A stretch of 64,000 nt of DNA from Thermoanaerobacterium saccharolyticum (GCF_000747665.1 NZ_BBKT01000016.1:62001-126000), one strand, 5' to 3'; shown: positions 27,352 to 37,099, numbered from the stretch's first letter. Made by a program: numbers and translations. Notes: generated by a model not told the origin, from the letters alone.

Positions 27352-28015
27352 GTGTCTTTATTTGCAGCGTTTTTAGGTGGTATTGTTTCATTTTTTTCGC
27401 CATGCATTTTACCGCTAATACCAGTTTACGTGACGTATATTTTCGGCGGTAAGAAGAAAAATTTTTTTTAATTTATTTTTATTTGTGTTAGGCTTTAGCG
27501 TAGTTTTTGTTCTCATGGGAGCTACAGCCAGTCAATTGGGAAAATTTTTTGTTTCATACAAAGTTCTATTTAGAAAAGCAAGTGGCATAATAATATTATT
27601 ATTTGGACTTTATATGATGGGTATCATAAAGCCGGCTTTTCTGAGTAAGGAAGTAAAATTTAATATTTCCAGCAAAAAGGAGGGGTATTTTAGCAGTTTC
27701 ATTTTTGGTATAGCCTTTGCTTCTGGATGGACACCATGTGTTGGTCCTATACTTGCGACTATTCTTTTATATGCAAGTGAACAAAACACTGTATCGATAG
27801 GAATTTTTCTGCTGTTTGCTTACTCATTGGGAATTGGGATTCCTTTTATAGTAGCTGCAATACTAATCGATAAATTTAAAGCATTTTACAAAAAGATAAA
27901 TTTTGTTATGCCGTATATTGAAAAAATTGGCGGTTTATTTTTAGTAATTTTTGGAGTTTTGATGTATTTTAATCTCATTATAAGGTTTGAAAGTTACATT
28001 AATATTTTGAGGTGA
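27352..28015 (+). pseudogene. ccdA: CcdA-type thiol transporter, frameshifted
   Basis: GTG 27352 starts MSLFAAFLGGIVSFFSPCILP, the typical first helix and redox cysteine of CcdA/DsbD. The frame breaks at T8 (27462-27469); one base fewer gives ...KKKNFFNLFLFVLGFSVVF and joins to the remaining five helices with the second cysteine in GWTPCVGP. CcdA carries electrons across the membrane to outside thiol oxidoreductases such as the TlpA/ResA protein encoded next. Either broken or rescued by slippage or sequencing correction. Confidence 0.85.
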
Positions 28016-28020
28016 TTTAA

Positions 28021-28611
28021 GTGAAATCAAATAAGAAGAAGTCAAAGAGTACCAACAAAAATGTGATATTGACTGTTTCAATAGTTTTAGTCTTTATTTT
28101 GGGAATCTCAATTTACTTTTTAAACAATTACGTAGTGTCAAGCCAAATCAAAAATCAAAATACGGATACTACTATCAACAATGCTCAAATAGGTATCGAA
28201 AAAGGCGATTTAGCACCTGATTTTACGCTAAAAGATGTAAATGGAAAAACAGTTACGCTATCGAAGTTAAAAGGGAAAAAGGTTATACTAAATTTTTGGG
28301 CTACAACGTGTCCATACTGCAAAATTGAGATGCCTGAATTAAACAAGTTTTATCAGAATAACAAAAATGATGTTGTCCTATTGGCGATAGACATTGGTGA
28401 GGATAAATCAACTGTAGAAAATTATCTTGCAGGAAAAGGATATAGCTTTGATGTCCTTTTAGACAGCGATGCGAAAGTAGCTATGGATTACAAAGTTCAA
28501 TTTATACCTATGTCTTTTTTCATTGACAAAGATGGTATAATAAGGGCTATAAGCAATGGTGCAATGACGTACGACGAGGTAGATCAGTATTTTAAGACAA
28601 TATCTCAATAA
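28021..28611 (+). CDS. TlpA/ResA-type membrane-anchored thiol-disulfide oxidoreductase
   Basis: 196 residues. A lysine-rich N-terminus and single membrane helix (about 15-37) anchor it outside the membrane; the thioredoxin fold follows with FTLKDVNGKTVTLSKLKGKK and the redox motif WATTCPYCK near 97. It receives electrons from CcdA and reduces disulfides in secreted or haem-binding proteins. GTG start with a GAGGTGATTTAA ribosome site, six bases after ccdA. Confidence 0.9.
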   Translation: MKSNKKKSKSTNKNVILTVSIVLVFILGISIYFLNNYVVSSQIKNQNTDTTINNAQIGIEKGDLAPDFTLKDVNGKTVTLSKLKGKKVILNFWATTCPYCKIEMPELNKFYQNNKNDVVLLAIDIGEDKSTVENYLAGKGYSFDVLLDSDAKVAMDYKVQFIPMSFFIDKDGIIRAISNGAMTYDEVDQYFKTISQ

Positions 28612-28614
28612 TTA

Positions 28615-28676
28615 TTGACAATTTGTTAAAAAGGTGGTATATTTAGTTTAGCAATAACCCATATACCGGGGGTATA
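28615..28676 (+). promoter_or_regulatory. trxA promoter with ATACC-GGG-GGTAT operator
   Basis: TTGACA at 28615-28620, 17-base spacer, TATATT at 28638-28643: near-consensus. Downstream, the dyad ATACC-GGG-GGTAT lies around 28663-28675, in the position of a repressor site and resembling CsoR/CstR boxes. Confidence 0.7.
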
Positions 28677-28694
28677 GTATAAGGAGGGATAGTG

Positions 28695-29027
28695 ATGAAA
28701 CCTATCAATGTAACAGATATGAACTTTGATGCTGAGGTGTATAATTCCGATAAGCCTGTTTTAGTCGACTTTTGGGCTGCATGGTGTGGACCTTGCAGAA
28801 TGATGTCACCTGTATTGGAAGAATTTGCAGAGGAATATTCTGATAAAATAAAGGTTGTAAAATTAAATGTTGACGAGAATCCTTTGATTGCATCGCAATA
28901 TAGGATAATGAGCATTCCTACATTAGGTGTTTTTCAGAATGGACAATTAGTTGACAAAGTTATCGGATTTATGCCAAAAGAACAGCTTGAGTACAGATTG
29001 TCAAGATATATAGATGCTCAAGTGTAA
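28695..29027 (+). CDS. trxA: Thioredoxin
   Basis: 110 residues with the classic WAAWCGPCRM active site near 31 and cis-proline IPTLGVF near 74. Cytoplasmic disulfide reductase. ATG 28695 fits AAGGAGG; GTG 28692 is an alternative. It has its own promoter and follows the ccdA-tlpA pair, so all three form one redox-functional cluster. Confidence 0.92.
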   Translation: MKPINVTDMNFDAEVYNSDKPVLVDFWAAWCGPCRMMSPVLEEFAEEYSDKIKVVKLNVDENPLIASQYRIMSIPTLGVFQNGQLVDKVIGFMPKEQLEYRLSRYIDAQV

Positions 29028-29035
29028 AACTATTG

Positions 29036-29070
29036 AAGGATATCATATTTTAAATATGGTATCCTTATTT
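29036..29070 (+). terminator. Terminator after trxA
   Basis: Near-perfect 15-base arms AAGGATATCATATTT / AAATATGGTATCCTT (one T-G pair), followed by ATTTTC. Confidence 0.82.
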
Positions 29071-29101
29071 TCATATATTCTTCATAATTATAAGTTATAA
29101 T
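29070..29101 (+). promoter_or_regulatory. Two-component operon promoter with tandem TTCATA boxes
   Basis: TTCATA at 29070-29075 and again at 29081-29086, spaced by 11 bases, the second beginning 15 bases before TATAAT (29096-29101). The same arrangement precedes the SHOCT gene at 31156-31187. The boxes replace the -35 region, as expected for an OmpR-family activator. Confidence 0.7.
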
Positions 29102-29120
29102 ATATATGAGGTGTATTTAT

Positions 29121-29811
29121 ATGAAGATACTAGCAATAGATGACGAAGAAAAAATTTTGGATGTCATTAAAGCATATCTTGAGCGGGAAGGGTATTCTGT
29201 ATTTACTGAGACAAATGGAGCAAATGCTATAAATGCTTTTAAAAGATTGACACCTGATTTAGTGATATTGGATTTAATGCTTCCAGGATTGTCAGGAGAA
29301 GAGATATGCAGCAAGATAAGAGCCGTATCGAAAGTGCCAATTCTCATGCTGACAGCTAAGGTAGGTGAAGATGATAAGGTATATGGATTCTCAATTGGTG
29401 CAGATGATTATCTTACAAAACCATTTAGCCCGAGGGAGTTGACAATGAGAGTTAAAGCCATATTGAGGCGAACAAAAGATGATATGGCTTTAAATGATAT
29501 ATTTTCATTTAATGATGGTGATCTCGTAATTGATACAAGATCTTATGAGGTTAAAAAAAAGTGGTAAGATTGTCAACTTGACTCCAAATGAATACAAATT
29601 GCTTACAGTGATGGCACAAAATCCTAATAAGGTGTTTACGAGGGGAGAACTTATTGAGAAAGTTATGGGTTATGACTTTGAAGGCTTTGATAGAACGATT
29701 GATGCACATATAAAAAACCTGCGGCAAAAAATCGAAGATGATCCTAAGAATCCTTTATATATAAAAACTGTGTATGGTGCAGGTTATAAATTTGGTGAAG
29801 AAAATGCTTAA
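29121..29811 (+). pseudogene. OmpR-family response regulator, frameshifted
   Basis: ATG 29121 (GAGGTG upstream) begins a receiver domain with DDEE near residue 8, phospho-Asp in LVILDLMLPGLSG, and YLTKPFSPREL. After EVKKK the frame stops at A8 (29553-29560). Removing one A gives EVKKSGKIVNLTPNEYKLL and continues through a complete winged-helix domain with RTIDAHIKNLRQKI and YGAGYKF. Partner of the histidine kinase that follows. If really broken, the system should be silent. Confidence 0.87.
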
Positions 29812-31162
29812 AAACAATATTAGAACAAAAGCAGCTATATCATTTATTTCTATTGCTTTATTATCAATAGTTGTATTTAGTATCACAATAAATGTTTTAA
29901 TAATAAATAATTTTGGAATTTATCTTAAGCAATCATCGGATAATGAATTTAACAACATTGCTTCATCAATCGCTGAAGCGTATAAGGAGACAGGAGATTG
30001 GAATGAAACAGGTAATAAAATTGCACATAGCCTTATGATGAGTGGTTATGGGATTAAAGTAAGAGATTTAAAAGGAAATACGGTCATTAAAATTTCATCA
30101 ATGTTTACGATGATGGGGATCGAAAACGGTGATAAAACAACTACAAAAACACTTCCTATAATGGTAAATGGGAGAAAAGTTGCTTACGTTGATATAACAT
30201 ATAGCGGTACAATGCCTATGAACAAATTGGATTATAAATTTTTGTATGATATGAATAAATATATAGCTATAATAACAATAGTAACAATAATAATTGTGCT
30301 TATAATAAGTATATATGTATCTAAATATTTAACAAAACCTATTTTGAATATTGCACGTGTAGCAAGTAAGCTTGAGAATGGCAATTATGATGAGAGAGTA
30401 GAGGAGATACCAAAAGAAGAAGAGTTATTTGTTTTAACTGCTGCTATAAACCATCTTGGTGCATCATTAAAAAATCAGGGCATGTTAAGGGTTCAGATGA
30501 CGCAAAATATTGCCCATGAACTGAGAACACCTTTGTCCACTCTTAAAAGTCATTTAGAAGCTATGATTGACGGGGTGTGGGAGCCATCTAAAGAAAGAAT
30601 GGTTAGCCTTTATGAAGAAGTCGTAAGATTATCTAATCTTATAAATGATATTGAATTGTTAAACAAGATAGAGGCTGAAAATTTAAAAATTAATAAGGTA
30701 GTGTTTAATTTATCAGATTTGGTTAAAAGTTTGTTAATAAACTATGAAAGCATTTTTATCACTAAAAATCAGCATTTGGAGAAAAATATTGAAGACGGTA
30801 TATCTATATTTGCTGATAAGGATAAAATTTCTGAAGTAATAATAAATTTGCTTGCAAATGCAAACAAATATACTGGTGAAGGTGGAAATGTAAAAATTAA
30901 GCTTTATAAAGAAGAAAAATATGCTGTACTGATTGTATCAGATGATGGAATCGGTATACCGAAAGAAGATTTGCCATTTATATATGAGAGGTTTTACAGG
31001 AGTGAAAAGTCGAGAAACAGGGAGTATGGTGGCAGCGGTTTAGGACTTTCAATTACAAAGGCCATAATTAAAGCTCACAATGGTACAATAAATGCCGAAA
31101 GCATTTTAAATGAAGGAACAAAATTCACTGTAAAATTGCCTCTCTATCAGCAAACTTCATGA
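29804..31162 (+). CDS. Membrane sensor histidine kinase
   Basis: About 452 residues. First membrane helix near 10-34, an outside domain of about 105 residues, second helix near 148-172, HAMP, phospho-accepting histidine in NIAHELRTPLSTLKSH, N-box NLLANANKYT, G1 DDGIGIPKED, F-box YERFYRSEKS and GGSGLGLSITKA. ATG 29804 follows GGTGAAG and overlaps the regulator stop. Likely input: envelope or redox stress, since the redox genes are adjacent, but this is inference. Confidence 0.92.
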   Translation: MLKNNIRTKAAISFISIALLSIVVFSITINVLIINNFGIYLKQSSDNEFNNIASSIAEAYKETGDWNETGNKIAHSLMMSGYGIKVRDLKGNTVIKISSMFTMMGIENGDKTTTKTLPIMVNGRKVAYVDITYSGTMPMNKLDYKFLYDMNKYIAIITIVTIIIVLIISIYVSKYLTKPILNIARVASKLENGNYDERVEEIPKEEELFVLTAAINHLGASLKNQGMLRVQMTQNIAHELRTPLSTLKSHLEAMIDGVWEPSKERMVSLYEEVVRLSNLINDIELLNKIEAENLKINKVVFNLSDLVKSLLINYESIFITKNQHLEKNIEDGISIFADKDKISEVIINLLANANKYTGEGGNVKIKLYKEEKYAVLIVSDDGIGIPKEDLPFIYERFYRSEKSRNREYGGSGLGLSITKAIIKAHNGTINAESILNEGTKFTVKLPLYQQTS

Positions 31163-31187
31163 ATTCTTCATAATTTTATTATATAAT
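31156..31187 (+). promoter_or_regulatory. SHOCT-gene promoter with tandem TTCATR boxes
   Basis: TTCATG at 31156-31161 and TTCATA at 31167-31172 (11-base period), TATAAT at 31182-31187, 15 bases after the second box starts. It repeats the layout at 29070-29101, so both are probably bound by the same response regulator. Confidence 0.7.
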
Positions 31188-31210
31188 AGATTTAAAGGAG
31201 GATGGTAAAT

Positions 31211-31453
31211 ATGATGTGGGGATTGATGAATGGTTGGGGCTACGGAGGAGGCATAGTTTTTGGCCTCATATGGATGATAATCCAAGTAGCTATTGTAGTT
31301 GGTGCTATATATTTCATTGTATCACTTTTTCAAAATAAAAAGGGTGGTCACAGAAGTAATGATGCACTAGAAATTCTTAGAGAGAGGTATGCTAGAGGAG
31401 AGATTAGCGAAGAAGAATATAAAGAACGCAAGAGAAATCTCGAAGAAAAATAA
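31211..31453 (+). CDS. Small membrane protein with C-terminal SHOCT domain
   Basis: About 80 residues. A glycine- and tryptophan-rich start (MMWGLMNGWGYGGG) leads into one membrane helix (about 12-40) and then the SHOCT domain (DALEILRERYARGEISEEEY), a short helical oligomerisation motif common at the end of small proteins. ATG 31211 fits the GGAGG spacing better than 31202. Predicted target of the upstream two-component system. Confidence 0.85.
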   Translation: MMWGLMNGWGYGGGIVFGLIWMIIQVAIVVGAIYFIVSLFQNKKGGHRSNDALEILRERYARGEISEEEYKERKRNLEEK

Positions 31454-31467
31454 GCTGTAATACAAAG

Positions 31468-31495
31468 AAAGAGCTCTACGATTGTAGGGCTCTTT
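31468..31495. terminator. Bidirectional terminator (SHOCT gene / decarboxylase)
   Basis: Arms AAAGAGCTCTAC / GTAGGGCTCTTT, GATT loop, A/T flanks on both sides. It overlaps the stop of the decarboxylase gene on the minus strand. Confidence 0.78.
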
Positions 31496-32981
31496 ATGCT
31501 GTTATATTCAATACCTGCAAGTCATTAACTACTTTTATATATTCAACATTTGGATCCTCTGTCCCTTGGATACTTAATTTTGCATTTTTCATTTCAATGA
31601 CATATTCTATGATTTCTCTTGTTATTCTCTCACCGGGGCATAATATCGGAATACCGGGAGGATATGCCATTAAAAACTCAGAGCTAATCTGTCCAATGCT
31701 TTCTTCCAGAGGCAAAGCTATATTTGAGCATTCAAAAGCATATCTTGGGGATAATACCATCTCAGGTATCTCAGGAATATCTAAAGCCTTTGACATTTCT
31801 ACATTATCTTTGTATAGTGTTTCGCTAATTTCTCTTAATGCTCTAATGAGATAGTCAACATTTTCTTTTGTATCTCCTATAGAGAATACACACAATGTGT
31901 TATACATGTCTGCTAATTCAGGCTGAATATAATATTTTTTTGCCAATATATTTTCTAGCTCGTGGCCTGTTATCCCTAGTCCTTTGGCTGTAATAGTAAT
32001 CTTTGTAGGATCGAAATCATATGCTCCATCACGCCCTACAATTTCATTTCCAAAGCAATATAAACCATTGATGTTGTTTATCTCTTTACGAGCATATTCA
32101 GCAAGTTCAATTGTCTTATCAAGCAATTCTTTTCCTTCTGTTACCATTTGCATTCTTGCAACATCAAGTGATGCTAATAAAATATAAGAGGGGCTGGTAG
32201 TCTGCAATAGGCTCATAACCTGTTTTACTCTATTTATATCAATTCTTTTTGACTTAACGTGCAACATTGAGCTTTGAGTCATAGAGCCTATAATTTTGTG
32301 TGTGCTTTGTGCACAGATATCGGCGCCAGCTTCCATAGCAGATATAGGCAATTTCTCATTGAATTTTAGGTGTGGTCCGTGTGCCTCATCTACCATCAGT
32401 ATAGCTCCATAATCATGAACTATTTCAGCAATTTTTACAATGTCTGCAGAAACACCATAGTAAGTCGGATTTATAATTAAAACAGCCTTTGCATCAGGAT
32501 TGTTTCTTAATGCTTCCTCTACAGTTTCAGGAGTCACATTAAGAGCAACGCCTACATTTTTATCAACTTCTGGTTGCATATAAACTGGGATAGCACCACT
32601 TAAGATAATACCTGATGTAACAGATTTGTGAATGTTTCTTGGAACAATTATTTTTTCATTTTCTCCCATAACGCTTAGGATCATAGCCTGAATAGCTCCC
32701 GATGTCCCATGGATGCAAAAAAATGTAGCATCAGCACCAAAAGCATCGGCAGCTAATTCCTGAGCTTTCTTAATGGGACCGGTAGGCTTGTGAAGGCTGT
32801 CAACTTGTTCAAACACAGTAACATCCATCGATAATACATTTTTTCCTACAAAATCAAAAAACTTTTTAGCCATTCCATTGCCTTTTTTGTGACCTGGGAC
32901 ATGAAATGGTATGGTGTTGTTGTTGACATACTCCATTAATGCATCGAATAATGGAGTTTCAAAATGATTTAGCTTTTCCAA
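31494..32981 (-). CDS. speA: Orn/Lys/Arg decarboxylase (fold-I PLP)
   Basis: About 495 residues. The PLP lysine lies in SAQSTHKIIGSMTQSS near 225, the cofactor region DEAHGPHLKFNE near 203, and the C-terminal domain includes PGIPILCPGE. It decarboxylates a basic amino acid, probably arginine or lysine, for polyamine formation. TTG 32981 fits the AGAGGG spacing; GTG 32993 is inside the ribosome site. A hairpin leader lies upstream. Confidence 0.9.
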   Translation of the reverse strand: MEKLNHFETPLFDALMEYVNNNTIPFHVPGHKKGNGMAKKFFDFVGKNVLSMDVTVFEQVDSLHKPTGPIKKAQELAADAFGADATFFCIHGTSGAIQAMILSVMGENEKIIVPRNIHKSVTSGIILSGAIPVYMQPEVDKNVGVALNVTPETVEEALRNNPDAKAVLIINPTYYGVSADIVKIAEIVHDYGAILMVDEAHGPHLKFNEKLPISAMEAGADICAQSTHKIIGSMTQSSMLHVKSKRIDINRVKQVMSLLQTTSPSYILLASLDVARMQMVTEGKELLDKTIELAEYARKEINNINGLYCFGNEIVGRDGAYDFDPTKITITAKGLGITGHELENILAKKYYIQPELADMYNTLCVFSIGDTKENVDYLIRALREISETLYKDNVEMSKALDIPEIPEMVLSPRYAFECSNIALPLEESIGQISSEFLMAYPPGIPILCPGERITREIIEYVIEMKNAKLSIQGTEDPNVEYIKVVNDLQVLNITA

Positions 32982-32993
32982 CTTGATAAACAC

Positions 32994-33331
32994 CCTCTTT
33001 CATAAGTTTGGCTCCCAGAATAAAAGCCTGAACCTCGTTGCAATCGGTTCGGGCCTTTGCAGAGCGAAAATACACTTTATTATGTTTTCAATTTATTATA
33101 AGATATATTTTTTTTAGATTTCAATATAAATTTTTTTTCTTTTTTAAGTTTTTTTGTTATATAATATGCAGAACTGGGTAAGATGATATATACGCATAAT
33201 AAGCAAACTTAATTGCAAAGTTATCATTAAATGTTCGGCTTTTATAAGTCAAAATACTTATTGATTTAAGATGTATTATATATTATAATATTACAAAGTT
33301 CGTAATTTAGGCTAAATGGGGGAGATATTTT
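32994..33331. promoter_or_regulatory. Divergent region between the decarboxylase and purL
   Basis: About 340 bases without a gene. On the minus strand a promoter-like TTGAAA and TATTTT precede a long hairpin (about 33019-33053; GCC-GAACC against GGTTC-GGC) with TTTTATT after it, an attenuator-like leader for the decarboxylase. On the plus strand the AT-rich part carries several TATAAT-like boxes for purL. A known purine riboswitch was looked for and not found. Confidence 0.5.
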
Positions 33332-36300
33332 GTGAGTGATGTAAAAAGAATATACGTAGAAAAAAAGCCACAATACAATATTGAAGCAAAAAAACTTTTT
33401 GATGATCTTAAAAATAATCTCAATATTTCTGGGCTTAAAAGCGTAAGGATAATAAACAGGTACGACGTTTTAGGACTATCAGAAGATATTTTTTTCAAAG
33501 CTGTTAAGACGATTTTTTCAGAGCCAAATCTTGATGATGTATTCATTGAAGATTTGCCATATGAGAAGGATGATAAGGTATTTGCTATAGAATTTTTACC
33601 AGGACAGTATGATCAAAGGGCTGATTCAGCCGAACAATGCATTCAAATACTTACAAATGGATTTAAACCTAAAGTGCTTTGTGGTATAGTCGTAGTTTTA
33701 AGTGGCAAATTGACAGATGAGGAATTTGACAAAATAAAAAGTTATTGTATTAATCCTGTAGATTCAAGAGAAGCTTCATTGGAGAAAAGAGAAGTTGTTG
33801 ACTTAGAAGTTGATTGCCCTCATGATGTGGAAATTCTTGATGGCTTTATTGAACTTGATGATGTTTCGATAGAAAAGGTCTATGAGAAGCTAAATTTGGC
33901 AATGAGCTTGGAAGATTTTAAATTCTGCCATTCCTATTTTAGAGATGTAGAAAAGAGAGATCCTACAATTACAGAGATAAGAGTTATCGATACTTATTGG
34001 TCTGATCACTGTCGCCACACCACATTTCTTACTAACATCAATGGTGTGAAAATTTATGATGGAAAATACAATGAACCTATATTAAAGGCTTTTGAGGAAT
34101 ACAAAAATTCCAGAGAATTTGTCTATGGAGAAAGCAAGAAACCAATGTGCCTTATGGATATAGCTACAATTGGGATGAAAGAATTGAGAAAAAGAGGACT
34201 GCTTGACGATTTAGATGAGTCTGATGAAAACAATGCATGTAGTATCGTAGTTGATGCTGATGTAAATGGTAAAAACGAGAAATGGCTTGTAATGTTTAAA
34301 AATGAAACACATAACCATCCTACAGAAATAGAACCTTATGGAGGTGCAGCTACTTGCCTTGGAGGAGCGATTAGAGATCCTTTATCAGGACGTGCCTATG
34401 TGTATCAGGCGATGCGCGTTACCGGTTCTGGAGACCCAAGAACGCCAGTTGAGATGACTATAAAAGGCAAATTGCCGCAGAGGAAGATTACTAAGGAGGC
34501 AGCCCATGGCTACAGTTCATACGGGAATCAGATAGGACTATCTACAGGACAAGTTTCAGAGATTTACGATGAAGGATATGTAGCTAAACGAATGGAGATA
34601 GGTGCGGTAATAGGTGCAGTTCCACAGAAAAATGTTTATAGAGGAAAGCCGGCAGCAGGCGATGTAGTGATTTTGTTGGGTGGTAGAACAGGGAGAGACG
34701 GTTGTGGTGGTGCCACGGGTTCTTCAAAAGAGCACACACAAGAATCCATCTATAAAAGCGGTGCAGAAGTACAAAAGGGTAATCCTATAACAGAAAGAAA
34801 AATTCAAAGATTTTTTAGAAACCCTGATGTTTTAAAAATGATAAAAAAGTGCAATGATTTTGGAGCAGGTGGTGTGTCTGTTGCAATTGGAGAATTAAGT
34901 GATGGACTTTTAATTGACCTTGATGCTGTACCGAAAAAATACGAGGGTTTAGATGGGACAGAGCTCGCTATATCTGAATCACAAGAAAGAATGGCTGTAT
35001 TAGTTTCACCGGAAGATGCTGAAAAGTTTATAGAGCTTGCAAAAGAAGAGAATTTAGAAGCTACTAAAGTTGCAAAAGTGACAGATGATATGAGAATAAA
35101 AATGGTTTGGCATGGAAGAGCTATCGTGGATATAAGCAGAGAATTTTTAAATACGAATGGAATTCCTCAATTTACAGACGTTGTCGTAGACAGCGTTAAT
35201 TCTGAAAGCTATTTTGAACGGATAAAATCTGTTCAATCATTAACTAATATCAAGGAATTGTGGCTTCAAAATCTTGAGGATCTGAATGTATGTAGCCAAA
35301 AAGGATTGACAGAGATGTTTGATTCGACAATTGGTGCTTCAACTGTTTTGATGCCATTTGGCGGCTTGCATCAGATGACGCCTTCAGAAGGGATGGCCGC
35401 AAAATTGCCTGTCTTAGAAGGATACACAGATACGGCAACATTGATGGCATTTGGATATAATCCTAAACTGTCGAAATGGAGTCCTTTCTATGGTGCTGTT
35501 TATGCCATAATCGAAGCAACGTCTAAAATTGTGGCAATGGGTGGTGATTATAAGAAGATTAGACTATCACTTCAAGAGTATTTTGAGAAATTAGGCAAGG
35601 ATCCTAAAAGATGGGGGAAACCATTTAGCTCACTGTTAGGTGCTTTATACGCACAGAAAGCTTTAGGTATACCTGCAATAGGCGGTAAAGACAGTATGTC
35701 AGGTACTTTTATGGATATGGACGTGCCTCCTACATTAGTGGCATTTGCTGTTGCAACTGCTGATGCAGATAAAGTGATATCTTCAGACTTTAAGAAAAGC
35801 GGTGATAAAGTAATAATTATTAAGGCGGAAAGAGACCAGCAAGATTTACTGAATTTTGAAAAACTAAAAAGAAATTTTGATAAGGTCAACGAACTATTAA
35901 ATGAGAATTTGATATTGGCAGCATCTTCAGTAAAATACGGTGGAATTGCCAAATGCATAACTGAGATGGCTTTCGGGAATATGGTGGGTTTTCAATTAGA
36001 GGCGAAAATAAGTGATGTAGACTTTTTCATTTCTGAATACGGTTCTTTAATAATAGAAGTAGATGGCGATTTTGATGATGATAAATATTTAAAAGGAATT
36101 GATTATAAAATTTTAGGAAGGACGATTGATGAGCCATATATAATTTTAGAAGATGTGAAAATCCATCTTGATGAAGCAAAAAAACACTGGGAAAAACCGC
36201 TTGAAAAGATTTTTCCTACGACTGTGGAAGAAAACATTAGACAAATACCGAATATTATGTACAATAAAAATAATTCTATTAAGGCAAGCCTCAGAGTAGC

Positions 36301-37099
36301 AAAACCAAGAGTTTTAATACCAGTCTTTCCTGGTACTAATTGTGAATATGACAGCAAAAAAGCTTTTGAAAGAGCTGGTGCATTGGTTGAAACGCATGTT
36401 TTTAAGAATTTAACAGGAGCTGATATAGATGCGTCTATCGATGAGCTTGTTAAACTTATAGAGAATTCTCAGATAATCATGTTGCCAGGTGGATTCAGTG
36501 CTGGCGATGAACCTGATGGTTCTGGCAAGTTCATAGCAACGGTATTTAGAAATCCAAAGGTAAAAGATGCGGTTATGGAATTTTTAAAATATCGTGATGG
36601 CTTGATGCTTGGTATATGCAATGGATTCCAAGCACTTATAAAACTTGGCTTGCTTCCTTATGGAGAGATTCGCGACATTGATACGAGCGATCCGACGCTG
36701 ACATTTAATACGATCGGTAGACATGTATCATGTTATGTCAGGACAAAGATAACGTCGAATCTTTCACCATGGTTTAACAATGTCAAATGCGGCGACATTC
36801 ATGTAATCCCTGTATCACATGGTGAAGGAAGATTTATAGCAAATGATGATGTTTTAGATATGTTAAAAAAGAATGGGCAAATTGCCACACAGTATGTAGA
36901 TATGGATGGAAATCCAACAATGGAGATGCCTTACAACCCTAATGGTTCTTACTGGGCTATAGAAAGCATTACAAGTCCTGATGGCAGGATACTTGGTAAA
37001 ATGGGACACTCTGAAAGGATTGGTAAAAACGTGGCCAAAAATATATACGGCAACAAAGATCAAAAGATATTTGAAGCGGGTGTCGAATATTTCAAATAA
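33332..37099 (+). CDS. purL: Phosphoribosylformylglycinamidine synthase, single-chain
   Basis: 1255 residues, combining synthetase and glutaminase, the long form. An N-terminal PurS-like region, the ATP-binding core with VMFKNETHNHPTEIEPYGGAATC near 320, two AIRS-like halves, and a C-terminal class I amidotransferase with nucleophile GICNGFQALIKLG and catalytic HGEGRF. It makes FGAM from FGAR, glutamine and ATP in purine synthesis. GTG start with a GGGGGAG ribosome site. It stands outside any pur operon. Confidence 0.95.
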   Translation: MSDVKRIYVEKKPQYNIEAKKLFDDLKNNLNISGLKSVRIINRYDVLGLSEDIFFKAVKTIFSEPNLDDVFIEDLPYEKDDKVFAIEFLPGQYDQRADSAEQCIQILTNGFKPKVLCGIVVVLSGKLTDEEFDKIKSYCINPVDSREASLEKREVVDLEVDCPHDVEILDGFIELDDVSIEKVYEKLNLAMSLEDFKFCHSYFRDVEKRDPTITEIRVIDTYWSDHCRHTTFLTNINGVKIYDGKYNEPILKAFEEYKNSREFVYGESKKPMCLMDIATIGMKELRKRGLLDDLDESDENNACSIVVDADVNGKNEKWLVMFKNETHNHPTEIEPYGGAATCLGGAIRDPLSGRAYVYQAMRVTGSGDPRTPVEMTIKGKLPQRKITKEAAHGYSSYGNQIGLSTGQVSEIYDEGYVAKRMEIGAVIGAVPQKNVYRGKPAAGDVVILLGGRTGRDGCGGATGSSKEHTQESIYKSGAEVQKGNPITERKIQRFFRNPDVLKMIKKCNDFGAGGVSVAIGELSDGLLIDLDAVPKKYEGLDGTELAISESQERMAVLVSPEDAEKFIELAKEENLEATKVAKVTDDMRIKMVWHGRAIVDISREFLNTNGIPQFTDVVVDSVNSESYFERIKSVQSLTNIKELWLQNLEDLNVCSQKGLTEMFDSTIGASTVLMPFGGLHQMTPSEGMAAKLPVLEGYTDTATLMAFGYNPKLSKWSPFYGAVYAIIEATSKIVAMGGDYKKIRLSLQEYFEKLGKDPKRWGKPFSSLLGALYAQKALGIPAIGGKDSMSGTFMDMDVPPTLVAFAVATADADKVISSDFKKSGDKVIIIKAERDQQDLLNFEKLKRNFDKVNELLNENLILAASSVKYGGIAKCITEMAFGNMVGFQLEAKISDVDFFISEYGSLIIEVDGDFDDDKYLKGIDYKILGRTIDEPYIILEDVKIHLDEAKKHWEKPLEKIFPTTVEENIRQIPNIMYNKNNSIKASLRVAKPRVLIPVFPGTNCEYDSKKAFERAGALVETHVFKNLTGADIDASIDELVKLIENSQIIMLPGGFSAGDEPDGSGKFIATVFRNPKVKDAVMEFLKYRDGLMLGICNGFQALIKLGLLPYGEIRDIDTSDPTLTFNTIGRHVSCYVRTKITSNLSPWFNNVKCGDIHVIPVSHGEGRFIANDDVLDMLKKNGQIATQYVDMDGNPTMEMPYNPNGSYWAIESITSPDGRILGKMGHSERIGKNVAKNIYGNKDQKIFEAGVEYFK

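Noticed and set aside
33061-33331. Purine riboswitch before purL
   Set aside because: The conserved GGUUUGGGAGUUUCUACC-like and loop sequences were not found.
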